From Herbaspirillum autotrophicum (GTDB lineage Bacteria; Pseudomonadota; Gammaproteobacteria; Burkholderiales; Burkholderiaceae_D), in the NCBI RefSeq assembly GCF_001189915.1, contig NZ_LFLS01000014.1, positions 62,001-126,000 on the forward strand: a stretch of 64,000 nt of DNA, given 5' to 3'. A program made the translations under genes and the position numbers. Under the pieces are notes generated by a model that was given only the letters and a program-made list of their open reading frames with translations, searched no databases and was not told the DNA's origin. This document shows, one piece after another, positions 1 to 10,178 of the stretch (its first letter is position 1; every line of letters starts with the position of its first letter).

Positions 1-428
1 TCATTGACCAGTTGTGCCATATCCTTGTCGCCGGTGGAGACGATTGTTTTCAGGCCGCACGCAGAAGCCTGCACGGCCAGCGTACCGATCACGTCATCGG
101 CTTCGATCCCTTCCACCATCAATATCGGCCAGCCCAGCGCGCGTACCGCAGCATGAATTGGTTCGACTTGTTTACTCAAATCTTCCGGCATGGATTTGCG
201 GGTTGCTTTGTACTCGGCATACAAATCATCGCGAAACGTTTTCCCCTTGGCATCAAATATACAAGCGATGTAACTTGCGGGATAATCATTGCGCAGCCGG
301 CGCAGCATATTGATGATGCCGTACAAGGCGCCGGTCGGCGCACCTTCAGCATTGCGCATGTCGGGCAAGGCATGAAAAGCGCGATAGAGGTAACTGGAAC
401 CATCAACTAACAACAGGGTTTTTTGCAT
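1..428 (-). CDS. polA: DNA polymerase I, N-terminal part (runs off the window)
   Basis: These are the first 142 codons of DNA polymerase I, the repair and Okazaki-fragment polymerase; the gene continues beyond base 1. The visible part is the 5'-3' exonuclease (FEN-like) domain. Reading from the ATG at 428 it shows [16 protein letters not shown], then [27 protein letters not shown] and [11 protein letters not shown], with the acidic metal-binding residues of this nuclease in place. There is no stop and no frameshift. The start codon directly abuts the ATG of the divergent LOG-family gene (428/429), and I see no clear Shine-Dalgarno sequence. The family assignment is secure; only the N-terminus can be seen. 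Confidence 0.95.
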   Translation of the reverse strand, partial: MQKTLLLVDGSSYLYRAFHALPDMRNAEGAPTGALYGIINMLRRLRNDYPASYIACIFDAKGKTFRDDLYAEYKATRKSMPEDLSKQVEPIHAAVRALGWPILMVEGIEADDVIGTLAVQASACGLKTIVSTGDKDMAQLVN

Positions 429-1175
429 ATGGAACTTAGAGGAAAAAATGTACCGCGACTGCGGGAAGTAAGCGACATCGAACGCGCCACCGCCAAGAAG
501 GCGCGCGAATCGTGGCATGTACTCACGATTATGGCAGAATTTATCGAGTCCACCGAGCGCTTGTCCGAACTGCGTCCTGCTGTTTCCATCTTTGGTTCTG
601 CCCGTATCAAACCGGACAATCCGCATTATGCGTTGTGCGTCGATATCGCCCGCCGCCTGTCCGACGCCGGCTTTGCGGTGATCTCGGGCGGTGGTCCCGG
701 CATCATGGAAGCGGCCAACAAGGGGGCATTCGACGGCGCCTCGCCGTCGGTCGGACTCAATATCGAATTGCCGCATGAGCAGCACGGCAATGCCTGGCAA
801 GACATTTCCCTGAGCTTCCGGCATTTCTTCGCGCGCAAGGTGGCTTTCGTCAAGTACGCCGACGCTTACGTGGTGCTGCCGGGCGGTTTCGGCACGCTGG
901 ATGAACTGACCGAAGCCCTGACGCTGATGCAGACCGGAAAATCACGCCGGATGCCGGTGATTCTGGTCGGCAAGGCATTCTGGAGCGGTTTGCTGGAATG
1001 GATCAGCACCCAGCTGGTCAACGACGGCATGATCAAGCCCGAGGACGTGCATCTGATGCAAGTCATCGACGATCCTGCCGAGATCGTGATCGCCATCCAG
1101 AAATTCTATGAAGACAGCAAAAAGGTGATCGAGGACGAAGAGGATACCGAGCGCCAAACCGGCATGTATCTCTGA
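429..1175 (+). CDS. LOG-family protein (TIGR00730-type, Rossmann fold)
   Basis: A 248-residue cytosolic protein of the LOG / 'lysine decarboxylase-like' family. Characterised members hydrolyse cytokinin-type nucleoside monophosphates or AMP to the base plus ribose 5-phosphate. The diagnostic motifs are present: a glycine-rich [14 protein letters not shown] around residue 80 and PGGFGTLDE around residue 150. The ATG at 429 is chosen; an in-frame TTG lies two codons upstream. The weak AGGG ten bases before the ATG lies inside the first codons of polA. The gene is divergent from polA, with touching start codons, and is followed by a hairpin terminator, so it is probably monocistronic. The family is clear; the in vivo substrate is unknown. 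Confidence 0.88.
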   Translation: MELRGKNVPRLREVSDIERATAKKARESWHVLTIMAEFIESTERLSELRPAVSIFGSARIKPDNPHYALCVDIARRLSDAGFAVISGGGPGIMEAANKGAFDGASPSVGLNIELPHEQHGNAWQDISLSFRHFFARKVAFVKYADAYVVLPGGFGTLDELTEALTLMQTGKSRRMPVILVGKAFWSGLLEWISTQLVNDGMIKPEDVHLMQVIDDPAEIVIAIQKFYEDSKKVIEDEEDTERQTGMYL

Positions 1176-1180
1176 AATCC

Positions 1181-1212
1181 CGCCGGCATCGCAATGATGC
1201 CGGCGTTTCCCC
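1181..1212 (+). terminator. Rho-independent terminator after the LOG-family gene
   Basis: A 10-bp perfect stem (CGCCGGCATC / GATGCCGGCG) with a five-base loop is followed by TTTCCCC, six bases after the stop codon. Confidence 0.7.
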
Positions 1213-1299
1213 TGTCCCCGGCACGCATTTCCCCTCAGGCCGGGGCATGGTTTGCTACAATGAGTTCAATGCCGTTCAACCTATCATAGAAGAATTCTC

Positions 1300-1713
1300 A
1301 TGAACTCATCCCAAGTCTGGTCCAAAGGCTGTCTGGTGGCCGTTCTCTGCGCCGCCGGCTTCACCATGCTGCCGGCCACTGCACAACAGGCGCCAGCCGC
1401 CGTCGGTCCGCCGCCACCTGAACTGCAAACACTGGAAGAAGGCGAACCGCCTGCCGTGACCATTCGCAAGCCGGGCGACGACCAGTCCGAAGGCAACAGC
1501 ATCACTGAACAGCGCAGCCATGGCGAAACCAAGGAAATCAAGGTCAAATCCGGCCCCAGCACCTATTACCTGAAACCCAAGGAGCAAGTTGGCAGCTCGG
1601 TGTCGGGCGACGTCCAGAGCGGTCCGCCGACCGGCGCGCAATGGAAGGTCAAGGAATTCGACTGGGGCGGCAGCAAGAATCCCAAGGACACCGGCAACGG
1701 CGCAAACAAATAA
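1300..1713 (+). CDS. DUF2782-family exported protein
   Basis: A 137-residue small exported protein. The N-terminus is a signal peptide (a basic start, a hydrophobic stretch to about residue 25, then ATAQQ). The mature part starts with a proline run and the segment PPAVTIRKPGDD, followed by a region rich in charged residues. The length, the 'xVTIRxxGD' segment and the position directly upstream of a ThrB2-type homoserine kinase gene fit the DUF2782 proteins of betaproteobacteria. Nothing is known of its biochemical role. It starts 54 bases before thrB and is probably co-transcribed with it. The family is assigned from memory of this neighbourhood, so I am fairly but not fully sure. Confidence 0.7.
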   Translation: MNSSQVWSKGCLVAVLCAAGFTMLPATAQQAPAAVGPPPPELQTLEEGEPPAVTIRKPGDDQSEGNSITEQRSHGETKEIKVKSGPSTYYLKPKEQVGSSVSGDVQSGPPTGAQWKVKEFDWGGSKNPKDTGNGANK

Positions 1714-1767
1714 TTCCTGCCGCATCGCGTGAGCTTGCGCTAAACACCGTTTTTTTCGACTCTTCTC

Positions 1768-2724
1768 ATGGCAGTTTTTACTCCGGTCAGCCTGGATGAT
1801 CTTTCAGGCTGGCTTACACAATTTTCACTCGGCAAGGCGCAGGCCATCAAAGGCATCTCTTCCGGTATTGAAAACAGCAATTTCTTCATCACGACAGACA
1901 GCGGCGAATATGTATTGACGCTGTTCGAAAAACTGACGTTCGAGCAATTGCCGTTTTACCTGGAACTGATGCGCCATCTGGCGCAGCGCGGCGTGCTGGT
2001 ACCGGCTCCGGTTGCCAATCAGCAGGGCAGCATCATCAATGCCCTCAACGGCAAACCGGCCTCGATTGTCACCAAGCTCGAAGGCGAGTCGCAACTGTCG
2101 CCAACCCCGGTGCATTGCGCCGAAGTGGGCGCCATGCTGGCCCACATGCATCTGGCAGCACAAGACTTCACGATTCGTCAGCCCAATCTGCGCGGCTTGT
2201 CGTGGTGGCGTGAAACGACACCGGTCGTGTTGCCCTATCTGCCTGCCGACACGCAGGATTTGCTGCGCACCGAAATGCAGTTTCAGGAAACATTCGCGGC
2301 GTCGGCCACTTACGCCCAATTGCCCAATGGCCCGGTGCATGCCGACCTGTTCCGCAACAATGCGATGTTTGTCGATACCCGTCTGACCGGCTTCTTCGAT
2401 TTTTATTTCGCCGGCTGCGACACCTGGCTGTTCGATCTGGCAGTCACCGTAAATGACTGGTGCATCGATGTCGACAGTGGCGCGCTGGATTTCCCGCGCG
2501 CGCAGGCGATGATGGATGCTTATCACGCAGTACGACCGTTCAGCGCTGCCGAACAACAAGCCTGGCAGCCGATGTTGCGTGCTGCCGCGTTGCGTTTCTG
2601 GATCTCGCGCCTGTACGATTTTTATCTCCCGCGCGACGCCGAAATGCTCACCCCGCACGATCCGGGTCATTTCGAACGCATCCTGCGCCTGCGTATCACC
2701 CACCCCGTACCGGCATTGAACTGA
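1768..2724 (+). CDS. thrB: Homoserine kinase (ThrB2 type, choline-kinase-like fold)
   Basis: A 318-residue kinase that phosphorylates L-homoserine to O-phosphohomoserine, the penultimate step of threonine synthesis. It belongs to the APH/choline-kinase fold, not the GHMP fold of E. coli ThrB. The N-terminal [10 protein letters not shown] loop, the catalytic loop [12 protein letters not shown] (around residue 190) and the metal-binding segment GFFDFYFAG that follows are all visible. The length is typical. The preceding DUF2782 gene and the following membrane protein gene (ATG two bases after this stop) form the usual betaproteobacterial cluster near polA. The family also contains other small-molecule kinases, but this context strongly favours homoserine. 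Confidence 0.9.
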   Translation: MAVFTPVSLDDLSGWLTQFSLGKAQAIKGISSGIENSNFFITTDSGEYVLTLFEKLTFEQLPFYLELMRHLAQRGVLVPAPVANQQGSIINALNGKPASIVTKLEGESQLSPTPVHCAEVGAMLAHMHLAAQDFTIRQPNLRGLSWWRETTPVVLPYLPADTQDLLRTEMQFQETFAASATYAQLPNGPVHADLFRNNAMFVDTRLTGFFDFYFAGCDTWLFDLAVTVNDWCIDVDSGALDFPRAQAMMDAYHAVRPFSAAEQQAWQPMLRAAALRFWISRLYDFYLPRDAEMLTPHDPGHFERILRLRITHPVPALN

Positions 2725-2726
2725 AC

Positions 2727-3521
2727 ATGGAAAAACTGCCCGCAAAAACAGGCTGGCTCTGGGTCAAAGATGGTTTTGCCTTATTCCGAAAACAGGCCGC
2801 CGAAGTCTCGACGCTGTTCCTGAGCTATATGTTCCTGATGCTGGCATTGGGCATCGTGCCGGTGATCGGCCAATTGTTGCCGCTGATTCTGGTACCGGTG
2901 TTTGCGATGTCATTCATGCAAGCCTGCGCCAATATCGAACAAGGCAAACGGGTTTATCCGAATCTGTTGCTGGTCGGCTTCCGTTCGCCGGCGCTCAAGA
3001 CCTTGCTGACACTGGGCGTGCTGTATCTGCTGGCGGCCGGCATCGCGGTTGGCGCTTCATCGCTGGTGGATGGCGGCGTCTTCTGGAAAGCCATGACCGG
3101 TCCCGGTCTCGATGCCAAGGATATCGAGGGCAGCAATATTCGTCTCGGCATGCTCGTGGCGGCGCTGGTGTACATTCCGGCGGCCATGGCATTCTGGTTC
3201 GCCGCACCGTTGATTACCTGGCAAAAGATGCCGCTCGGCAAGGCGCTGTTCTACAGTTTCTTCGCCGTACTGCGTTCCGGCAAGGCATTTACCCTGTACG
3301 GACTGGTCTGGCTCGGCATCGGCGTGATCTTGCCAGCCACCGTCAGCACCATCGTTGCTTTACTGATCAACAACATCACCGTGGTGGTATTTATTTTGCT
3401 GCCACTTTCAATAATATTGACCGTGATCATGTATTGCTCCTTCTATCCGACTTACACTTCTATCTTCGGCACACCTGCGCCTGGCGATACGGATACGCCC
3501 GCGGGCCGGAAAGATGATTGA
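2727..3521 (+). CDS. BPSS1780-type integral membrane protein
   Basis: A 264-residue multi-span inner-membrane protein with about six hydrophobic segments, beginning around residues 25-70, 95-120, 150-180, 195-225 and 230-250. Between them lies the polar stretch CANIEQGKRVYP, typical of the BPSS1780 group of uncharacterised betaproteobacterial membrane proteins. The ATG at 2727, two bases after the thrB stop, is preferred to an upstream in-frame codon at 2460 that would lie inside thrB. Translational coupling to thrB is likely. The function is unknown; the C-terminal tail is polar (GDTDTPAGRKDD) and presumably cytoplasmic. Confidence 0.75.
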   Translation: MEKLPAKTGWLWVKDGFALFRKQAAEVSTLFLSYMFLMLALGIVPVIGQLLPLILVPVFAMSFMQACANIEQGKRVYPNLLLVGFRSPALKTLLTLGVLYLLAAGIAVGASSLVDGGVFWKAMTGPGLDAKDIEGSNIRLGMLVAALVYIPAAMAFWFAAPLITWQKMPLGKALFYSFFAVLRSGKAFTLYGLVWLGIGVILPATVSTIVALLINNITVVVFILLPLSIILTVIMYCSFYPTYTSIFGTPAPGDTDTPAGRKDD

Positions 3522-3586
3522 TTTGCAATAAAACTGCTGTGTGACGATTGCCAAAAAAATAACGCTTCTGAAATGGGGAAAAAAAG

Positions 3587-5152
3587 ATGCGAATGAATCT
3601 GCCGGTAAGCAATATCGAATATGAGTTACAAGACGGTAAGTCAATTGTTTCCAAAACCGACCTGAAGGGCAACATCACCTACGTCAATCCCTACTTCGTG
3701 GAAGTCAGCGGATTTAACGAGATTGAGCTGATGGGTGCGCCGCAAAACATTCTGCGCCACCCCGACATGCCGGCGGTTGCATTCGCCGACATGTGGAAAA
3801 CCATCAAGAGCGGCACGCCATGGACCGGACTGGTCAAAAACCGCCGCAAATCGGGCGACCATTATTGGGTGCTGGCCAACGTGACGCCGGTACGCGAAGA
3901 CGGCAAAGTGATCGGCTATATGTCGGTCCGCACCAAGCCGTCGCGCCAGGACATCAACGCCACCGAAAAACTGTACGCCGATATCCGCAAGAACAAGGCC
4001 AAGGGCATCACGATTGACCACGGTGCCGCGGTCAAGACCGGCATCGCCGGCTGGTTCAAGCGCCTCAATCATATGCAACTGAGCACCCGCATCGGCTTGT
4101 CGATGAGCGCGCTGCTGATTTTGCAGATCGCCGAAGCGATCAACGGCCTCGTGATTCACAAGGATCCGGGCATGGCAGCGCTGAGCGGCATCACCATGCT
4201 GATCACGCTGTATTCCTGGTATGCCCTGCACACGGCGCTGGTGCGTCCGCTCAAGCAGGCGCTGGAGGCAACTTACGCCATCACCGGGGGCGACTTGTCG
4301 ACCCGGGTCGATTCCGACCGCCATGATGAAACCGGTCGCCTGCTGCGCGCATTGCGCCAGATGAACATCAATCTGACCGCGATCATCGGCGATGTGCGTT
4401 CCAACGTTGAATCCATCAATGGTGCGACCCGCGAAATCGCGACCGGCAATATGGATTTGTCGCGGCGTACCGAATCGCAGGCTGCCAATCTGGAAGAAAC
4501 CGCATCCAGCATGGAGCAACTGGCCGGAACCGTGCGCCAGAATGCCGACAGCGCCTTGCAAGCCAATCAGCTGGCCGCCTCGGCGTCGTCGATTGCGGTC
4601 AAGGGTGGCGAAGTGGTGACCAAGACCGGCACCACCATGAGCGAGATCAGCGCCTCGTCGAAGAAGATCGTCGACATCATCGGCCTGATCGACAGCATCG
4701 CGTTCCAGACCAACATCCTGGCGCTCAACGCCGCTGTCGAAGCAGCGCGTGCCGGTGAACAGGGTCGCGGCTTTGCGGTAGTGGCATCCGAAGTGCGCAG
4801 CCTGGCGCAGCGCTCGGCCGGTGCCGCCAAGGAAATCAAGACCCTGATTGAAGATTCGGTGGAAAAGGTGGATATCGGCAATCGCCTGGTAGACGACGCC
4901 AGCCAGACCATGACCGAGATCGTCGATTCGGTCAAACGGGTCACCGGCATCATCAATGAAATCACCGTCGCCAGCCAGCAGCAAAGCTCAGGCATCACGC
5001 AGGTGCATCAGGCGGTAACGCAGATGGATGAGAGCACCCAGCAAAATGCGGCGCTGGTGGAACAGGCTGCTGCCGCAGCCGGCAGTCTGGAAGAACAGAC
5101 CGGTAAATTGCTGCAGGCAATTTCGGTCTTCAAGTTTGCGCGTGCACGCTGA
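3587..5152 (+). CDS. PAS-domain methyl-accepting chemotaxis protein (Aer-like)
   Basis: A 521-residue chemoreceptor. Order: a PAS domain at about residues 10-115 (start [16 protein letters not shown]), a short linker, a hydrophobic hairpin at about 165-215 with only a few polar residues between the two spans, HAMP at about 215-265, and a methyl-accepting signalling domain to the end. The signalling tip contains [29 protein letters not shown] split over the usual hairpin. There is no large periplasmic ligand domain, so sensing is presumably done by the cytoplasmic PAS domain, as in Aer energy-taxis receptors; the ligand (FAD, haem or other) cannot be told. No C-terminal CheR-tethering pentapeptide is visible. 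A GGGG about eight bases before the ATG supports the start. Confidence 0.9.
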   Translation: MRMNLPVSNIEYELQDGKSIVSKTDLKGNITYVNPYFVEVSGFNEIELMGAPQNILRHPDMPAVAFADMWKTIKSGTPWTGLVKNRRKSGDHYWVLANVTPVREDGKVIGYMSVRTKPSRQDINATEKLYADIRKNKAKGITIDHGAAVKTGIAGWFKRLNHMQLSTRIGLSMSALLILQIAEAINGLVIHKDPGMAALSGITMLITLYSWYALHTALVRPLKQALEATYAITGGDLSTRVDSDRHDETGRLLRALRQMNINLTAIIGDVRSNVESINGATREIATGNMDLSRRTESQAANLEETASSMEQLAGTVRQNADSALQANQLAASASSIAVKGGEVVTKTGTTMSEISASSKKIVDIIGLIDSIAFQTNILALNAAVEAARAGEQGRGFAVVASEVRSLAQRSAGAAKEIKTLIEDSVEKVDIGNRLVDDASQTMTEIVDSVKRVTGIINEITVASQQQSSGITQVHQAVTQMDESTQQNAALVEQAAAAAGSLEEQTGKLLQAISVFKFARAR

Positions 5153-5176
5153 TTCGTCTTTATTGCAGAAGTAGTG

Positions 5177-5215
5177 CAGTTCACTGCCAGGCATTCGCTG
5201 CCGGGCAGTGAACTG
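5177..5215. terminator. Inverted repeat between convergent chemoreceptor and uvrD genes
   Basis: A perfect 12-bp inverted repeat (CAGTTCACTGCC / GGCAGTGAACTG) with a 15-base loop lies between the two converging stop codons. No clear U-run follows on either strand, so its action as a bidirectional terminator is inferred from its position. Confidence 0.5.
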
Positions 5216-5232
5216 AATTCAATCAGGTGGCG

Positions 5233-7512
5233 TCAGCCAACCTTCTCCAGCTTGGCAATGCTCAGATCGAGCAACTTCATGCCATGCCGTCCGAAATTGA
5301 TGTGCGCACGCGAATTGGTGCCGCCACCTTCGATATTGACGATCACGCCCTCACCGAACTTGGCATGCGCCACCGATTGGCCGATACGCCAGCCCGCATC
5401 TTGCCTGATGAATTTTTGTGCAATCGCATTGGCGCCGGTTTCCGGGGCGTCATCCCAGGCCGATTTCGGATTGGCAAACCACTTGTTTTGCTGCACCTGC
5501 GGCGACAGCCACTTGAGCGACTCTTCCGGCAGTTCATCGAAAAAGCGTGAGCGCATGTTGTAGCGGGTCTGGCCATGCAACATGCGGGTCTGGGAAAAAC
5601 TCATGAACAAGCGCTTCTTGGCGCGCGTGATGGCGACATACATCAGACGCCGCTCTTCTTCCACGCCGCCTTCTTCCTTGGCGCTGTTTTCATGCGGGAA
5701 CAAACCTTCTTCCAGACCGGTAATGAACACCACATCAAATTCCAGGCCCTTGGAGGAGTGCACCGTCATCAATTGCAAGGCATCCTGCCCGGCCTGCGCC
5801 TGATTGTCGCCGGCTTCCAGCGAAGCATGCGACAGGAACGCTGACAGCGGCGACATCACCGCCGTCAGCGGGGCATCGGCATCGATGATTTCAATGCCGT
5901 CAGCAGTCGTGATGCTGGTGCCGGCCACGGCTTGTGCCTGCGGTCCGAGGAACGCCGGGGCATCCAGACCGAAACCTTCTTCCGACACGAACACGGTGGC
6001 AGCACTGACCAGTTGCTCCAGATTCTCGATACGGTCGGCGCCTTCTTTTTCGGTCTGATAATGCGTGAGCAAGCCGCTGGCTTCGATCACGATCTTGACC
6101 ATTTCCGGCAACGGCAAATGCTGCGTTTCGAAACGCGCGCCTTCAATCAGTTTGATAAAGCCGCCGAGCGAGGAACCGGCCTTGCCACCCACATACGGCA
6201 CTGCCGCGTACAGCGACGTCCCTTGCTGACGCGCGGCATCCTGCAACTGTTCCAGCGCCTTGGCGCCAATCCCGCGGGTCGGGAAATTCACCACGCGCAA
6301 GAATGCCGAGTCGTTGTGCAGGTTGTCCATCAATTGCAGATAGGCGATTGCGTGCTTGACTTCGGCGCGCTCGAAAAAACGCTGACCGCCATAGACGCGA
6401 TACGGAATCGCGGCAGAAAACAGCGCATGTTCGAGTACCCGTGATTGCGCATTCGAACGATACAGCAAGGCGATCTCGCTGCGCGCCGTGCCTTCGTTGA
6501 TCAGACTCTTGATTTGCTCGACCAGCCACTGCGCTTCCTGCAAATCGCTGGTGGCTTCGAAAATGCGTACCGGTTCGCCGTGTCCGGCATCGGTCCGCAG
6601 ATTTTTACCGAGCCGCTTGCTGTTGTTGGCGATCAGGATATTGGCGGCGTCCAGAATATGGCCGTGCGAGCGATAGTTCTGCTCCAGCTTGATCAGATTC
6701 TGCACCTTGAATTCATGCTCGAACGCCGACATATTGCCGACGTTGGCGCCGCGGAATGCGTAAATGCTCTGGTCATCATCACCGACCGCAAACACTGCGC
6801 CTTCCTGGCCTGCCATCAACTTGAGCCATTTGTATTGCAGATCATTGGTGTCCTGAAACTCATCCACCAGAATGTGCTTGAAACGGGACTGATAATGTTC
6901 ACGCAATGGCTGGTTGCGCGACAGCAGTTCATACGTGCGCAACAGCAGTTCGGCGAAATCGACCACGCCTTCGCGCTGGCACTGCTGATCGTACAGATCG
7001 TAGAGCTCCACGAACTTGCGGTTGTAGTCATCGTGGGCATCCACATCCTTGGCCCGCAAGCCCTGGTCTTTGGCGCCATTGATGAAGTACATCAGATTGC
7101 GCGGCGGATACTTTTCGTCATCGATATTGTTTGCCTTGAGCAAACGCTTGATGGCCGACAACTGATCTTGCGAATCGAGAATCTGGAATGTCTGCGGCAA
7201 ACCGGCATCGCGATGATGCGCCCGCAGCAAACGATTGCACAACCCGTGGAAAGTCCCCACCCACATGCCGCGCGTATTGATTGGCAGCATCGCCGACAGC
7301 CGCGTCAGCATTTCCTTGGCGGCCTTGTTGGTAAATGTCACCGCCAGCAGACCGGAAGGCGACACTTGTCCGGTCTGGATCAGCCACGCAATGCGGGTGA
7401 TCAGCACGCGCGTCTTGCCGGAGCCGGCACCGGCCAGGATCAGGGCGTTTTGGGCGGGCAGAGTAACAGCGGCGAGTTGCTCGGGATTGAGGTTGTGAAG
7501 AAGATTTTGCAT
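5233..7512 (-). CDS. uvrD: DNA helicase II (UvrD/Rep family, SF1A)
   Basis: A 759-residue 3'-5' DNA helicase for nucleotide-excision and mismatch repair. SF1A motifs appear in order: the Q-motif region LNPEQLAAV, Walker [11 protein letters not shown], Walker [45 protein letters not shown] and [11 protein letters not shown]. The C-terminal tail (about 60 residues, ending [14 protein letters not shown]) is the tudor-like region that UvrD/PcrA proteins use to contact RNA polymerase. The ATG at 7512 ([12 protein letters not shown]) is preferred to an upstream in-frame start ten codons earlier, because conservation begins here. The gene is monocistronic and convergent with the chemoreceptor gene. 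UvrD is preferred to Rep by length and tail. Confidence 0.92.
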   Translation of the reverse strand: MQNLLHNLNPEQLAAVTLPAQNALILAGAGSGKTRVLITRIAWLIQTGQVSPSGLLAVTFTNKAAKEMLTRLSAMLPINTRGMWVGTFHGLCNRLLRAHHRDAGLPQTFQILDSQDQLSAIKRLLKANNIDDEKYPPRNLMYFINGAKDQGLRAKDVDAHDDYNRKFVELYDLYDQQCQREGVVDFAELLLRTYELLSRNQPLREHYQSRFKHILVDEFQDTNDLQYKWLKLMAGQEGAVFAVGDDDQSIYAFRGANVGNMSAFEHEFKVQNLIKLEQNYRSHGHILDAANILIANNSKRLGKNLRTDAGHGEPVRIFEATSDLQEAQWLVEQIKSLINEGTARSEIALLYRSNAQSRVLEHALFSAAIPYRVYGGQRFFERAEVKHAIAYLQLMDNLHNDSAFLRVVNFPTRGIGAKALEQLQDAARQQGTSLYAAVPYVGGKAGSSLGGFIKLIEGARFETQHLPLPEMVKIVIEASGLLTHYQTEKEGADRIENLEQLVSAATVFVSEEGFGLDAPAFLGPQAQAVAGTSITTADGIEIIDADAPLTAVMSPLSAFLSHASLEAGDNQAQAGQDALQLMTVHSSKGLEFDVVFITGLEEGLFPHENSAKEEGGVEEERRLMYVAITRAKKRLFMSFSQTRMLHGQTRYNMRSRFFDELPEESLKWLSPQVQQNKWFANPKSAWDDAPETGANAIAQKFIRQDAGWRIGQSVAHAKFGEGVIVNIEGGGTNSRAHINFGRHGMKLLDLSIAKLEKVG

Positions 7513-7670
7513 CGCCAGATTATAAAGGCAAAGCCTGCACAAGCGCCGCTGATCCGGTGGCGGCGCTGACCGCGATTGCCCGGCGCCAGCAATTTTGCGG
7601 CAAGCGGCGTAAAATTGCGCATTGCAGCATGCCGGTGTCTTGCCGGCAATCCACCCACTTATTCCCGATC

Positions 7671-8906
7671 ATGTCCGACGAAGCAATATCCTCTACCCCT
7701 GTGGCGGCCCCGGTGCCGGCATCGCAGGCGGCTGTCACGCGCCAGATTCTGGCCACCGTCTTTTTCACGTTTCTTGCCTATCTGACCATTGGTATCCCGC
7801 TGGCAGTATTGCCCGGTTATGTCCATCTCGATCTCGGCTACAGTTCCTTTATCGCCGGCCTCAGCATCAGCGTGCAATATCTGGCGACGTTTGCCAGCCG
7901 CCCCAATGCCGGACGCATGGTGGATGTGGCCGGTCCCAAGCAAACCGTCATGCGCGGCATGCTGGCCTGTGGTGCCAGCGGCATTTGTCTGATACTGGCG
8001 GCGCTGCTGGTGCAATGGCCGGCACTCAGCCTGACGGCGCTGATCGGCAGCCGCATCTTCCTCGGCGTCGGTGAAAGTCTGGTCGGTACCGGTGCCATCA
8101 TCTGGGGCATCGGCCGCATTGGCGCCGAACATACCGCGCGCATGATTTCCTGGAACGGCATTGCCACCTATGCCGCACTGGCAATCGGCGCCCCGCTCGG
8201 TGTCGCCCTGGCGCATGCCACCGGCTTTGTGGTCATCGGCATCATCGCGCTCGGCCTGGCCGTGCTGGGCTATCTGGTAGCGCGTGCCAGACCGGCAGTG
8301 CCGGTAGTGCGCGGCGAACGGCTGGCGTTCAAGCTGGTGCTGCGCCGGGTCTTGCCTTACGGCATGGGACTGGCGCTCGGCACCATCGGCTTTGGTGCGA
8401 TTGCGACCTTTATCACGCTGTACTACGCCAGTCACAATTGGGCCAATGCGGCATTTTCACTGACCTTGTTCGGTGGTTTCTTCATCGGTGCGCGTTTGCT
8501 GTTTGCCAACACCATCACCCGCTTCGGCGGTTTTCGCGTGGCCATCGTTTCCTTCATTGTGGAAGCCATCGGCCTGCTCGCGCTGTGGCTCGCCACCACG
8601 CCGGAAATGGCGATGGCAGGCGCCGCCATGGCCGGCTTCGGCTTTGCCCTGATCTTCCCCTCACTCGGCGTCGAAGCAGTCGGCCTGGTACCGGCGCCGA
8701 ACCGTGGCGCCGCACTTGGCGCGTATTCCGTTTTTCTGGATCTGGCGCTGGGCATCACCGGACCGGTGGCGGGCCTGATCGTCGGCCAGTTCGGCTATGA
8801 AGAAGTATTCCTGTTCGCTGCCATCGCTGCCGTTGCTGCGGTGGCATTGTCGTTGTCCTTGTATCGGCGCTCACAACTTGATTTGGCGCAAGCCGGCCCC
8901 AGATAG
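7671..8906 (+). CDS. MFS transporter, YfcJ/YhhS-like
   Basis: A 411-residue major-facilitator-superfamily protein with twelve predicted spans. The segment [14 protein letters not shown], with the following GR-xxD-xxGPKQTV loop between spans 2 and 3, is characteristic of the YfcJ/YhhS group of drug or sugar efflux-type carriers. An alanine- and proline-rich cytoplasmic N-terminus of about 25 residues precedes the first span. The substrate cannot be deduced; characterised relatives have been linked to herbicide or arabinose export. The gene stands alone between divergent uvrD and dps. The ATG at 7671 is taken because upstream codons fall in the uvrD promoter region. Confidence 0.82.
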   Translation: MSDEAISSTPVAAPVPASQAAVTRQILATVFFTFLAYLTIGIPLAVLPGYVHLDLGYSSFIAGLSISVQYLATFASRPNAGRMVDVAGPKQTVMRGMLACGASGICLILAALLVQWPALSLTALIGSRIFLGVGESLVGTGAIIWGIGRIGAEHTARMISWNGIATYAALAIGAPLGVALAHATGFVVIGIIALGLAVLGYLVARARPAVPVVRGERLAFKLVLRRVLPYGMGLALGTIGFGAIATFITLYYASHNWANAAFSLTLFGGFFIGARLLFANTITRFGGFRVAIVSFIVEAIGLLALWLATTPEMAMAGAAMAGFGFALIFPSLGVEAVGLVPAPNRGAALGAYSVFLDLALGITGPVAGLIVGQFGYEEVFLFAAIAAVAAVALSLSLYRRSQLDLAQAGPR

Positions 8907-8919
8907 AAAGCGTGTTTCA

Positions 8920-8948
8920 TGAACAATGCGCACAATCTGGCATAAAAT
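8920..8948 (+). promoter_or_regulatory. Candidate sigma-70 promoter of dps
   Basis: TGAACA (8920-8925) and TAAAAT (8943-8948), separated by 17 bases, lie 38 bases before the dps start codon. The -10 match is good and the -35 match is fair (four of six). No OxyR or Fur operator could be assigned by eye. Confidence 0.4.
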
Positions 8949-8985
8949 CGCATTGTTGTTTTCTACTTAATCAAGGAGCGTAACA

Positions 8986-9474
8986 ATGGCAAAGAAAAAC
9001 GTAGCGTCGATCAATATCGGCATCAATGACAAAGATCGCAAGAAAATCGCAGACGGTTTAAGCAAGCTGCTGGCGGATACCTACACGCTCTATCTGAAAA
9101 CGCATAATTTCCATTGGAACGTTACCGGTCCGATGTTCAACACGCTGCATCTGATGTTTGAAGGCCAATACAACGAACTGGCGCTGGCGGTCGATCTGAT
9201 CGCAGAACGGATCCGCGCACTGGGTTACCCTGCGCCGGGCTCCTACAAGGAATTCGCCAAACTGTCGTCGATCCCGGAAGCCGAAGGCGTGCCGACCGCG
9301 ACAGAAATGATTCGCCAACTGGTCGAAGGTCAGGAAGCCGTTACCCGCACCGCGCGTCTGTTGTTCCCGACCGTGGATGCCGCTGCCGATGAACCGACTG
9401 CCGATCTGCTGACACAACGCATGCAACTGCATGAAAAGAATGCATGGATGTTGCGCAGCTTGCTGGAAGGCTGA
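8986..9474 (+). CDS. dps: Dps ferritin-like DNA-binding / iron-storage protein
   Basis: A 162-residue miniferritin that forms dodecamers, oxidises Fe(II) with hydrogen peroxide and protects DNA. The signature [16 protein letters not shown] is at residues 40-55, followed by FEGQYNEL; H43, H55 and E59 are the inter-subunit ferroxidase ligands expected for the family. The short lysine-rich N-terminus (MAKKN) could contribute to DNA binding. A strong ribosome binding site (AAGGAG, eight bases before the ATG) and a stand-alone layout with its own promoter and terminator fit a highly expressed stress gene. Confidence 0.93.
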   Translation: MAKKNVASINIGINDKDRKKIADGLSKLLADTYTLYLKTHNFHWNVTGPMFNTLHLMFEGQYNELALAVDLIAERIRALGYPAPGSYKEFAKLSSIPEAEGVPTATEMIRQLVEGQEAVTRTARLLFPTVDAAADEPTADLLTQRMQLHEKNAWMLRSLLEG

Positions 9475-9514
9475 TAACCGCACTCTGCTGTCGTTTCACA
9501 CGGCAGCAAACAAT

Positions 9515-9551
9515 CAAGCCGCTGGCATCGAAAGATGCGGCGGCTTTTTTC
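9515..9551 (+). terminator. Rho-independent terminator after dps
   Basis: A GC-rich stem (AAGCCGCTGGCATC pairing with GATGCGGCGGCTT, one bulge) closed by a GAAA tetraloop is followed by six T. Confidence 0.85.
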
Positions 9552-9711
9552 ATTGGTGCAGGCGAGCGCTACTTCACCGCTCGATATCTGACGAGATTTG
9601 CCAACTTTCGACAGACCGGAACCGGTTCGATGCAACCTTGATGGCCGCCGGCCAGTCCCACCATCCAATGCATTCCTCACACAATCCTCGTTCAATCACC
9701 ATGGTCATGCA

Positions 9712-10173
9712 ATGAAACAGCTTCTTCTGATTCCGCTCGGTCTGAGCGCCATACTGATCAGCGGTATCAGCCCGGCAGCAACAATTACGCTGAACTGTCC
9801 GCCCCACATCGCCACCGAACAGCATCTCAAGACGCTGCCCGCAGGCTGGGCGGCCGGTACCGATATCGTTTATCTGACGCCGCAAAAAGAGCATCTGCTG
9901 GCCGGTGCCGGTTTTTACTCCGGGCCACCGCATGACGGTGCGGCGCTGGCACCAGACCAAACCATGAAACGCGGGAAAAATGTCAGTAATCTCTGGAAGC
10001 TGGATTCAGCGACGGAAAAATACTGGTTTGCCTGCCGCTATGCGCAAACGACCGTGCTGCTGACGAAGCAATTGCCGGCGCAGCCCATGCACTGCACCGC
10101 AGAATATACCGGCGACTCGCTGGTCCCGGTCAAGCTATCCTGCACCGCCGACAAGGTTGCCGCCGGACGATAA
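9712..10173 (+). CDS. STY0301-type exported protein
   Basis: A 153-residue protein with a clear signal peptide (MKQLLLIPLGLSAILI then SPAAT). The mature protein begins TITLNCPPHI and contains the segments LPAGW, FYSGPPHDGAAL, FACRY and a C-terminal pair of cysteines. This pattern ('CP...PAGW...FxGPP...W...C-Y') matches the uncharacterised STY0301 family of periplasmic proteins. Cysteine spacing suggests disulfides. The start at 9712 is the last ATG before the signal peptide; the longer reading from 9598 has no signal peptide. No function is known. It converges on thiE with only five bases between the two stops. Confidence 0.65.
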   Translation: MKQLLLIPLGLSAILISGISPAATITLNCPPHIATEQHLKTLPAGWAAGTDIVYLTPQKEHLLAGAGFYSGPPHDGAALAPDQTMKRGKNVSNLWKLDSATEKYWFACRYAQTTVLLTKQLPAQPMHCTAEYTGDSLVPVKLSCTADKVAAGR

Positions 10174-10178
10174 GGCAA

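Noticed and set aside
1825-2745. Long minus-strand ORF (306 codons) opposite thrB
   Set aside because: It mirrors the coding strand of a clear homoserine kinase; its composition is arginine/glutamine-rich and has no motif.
3641-4984. 447-codon minus-strand ORF opposite the chemoreceptor gene
   Set aside because: Antisense shadow of a conserved MCP gene; histidine/arginine/glycine-rich without domain.
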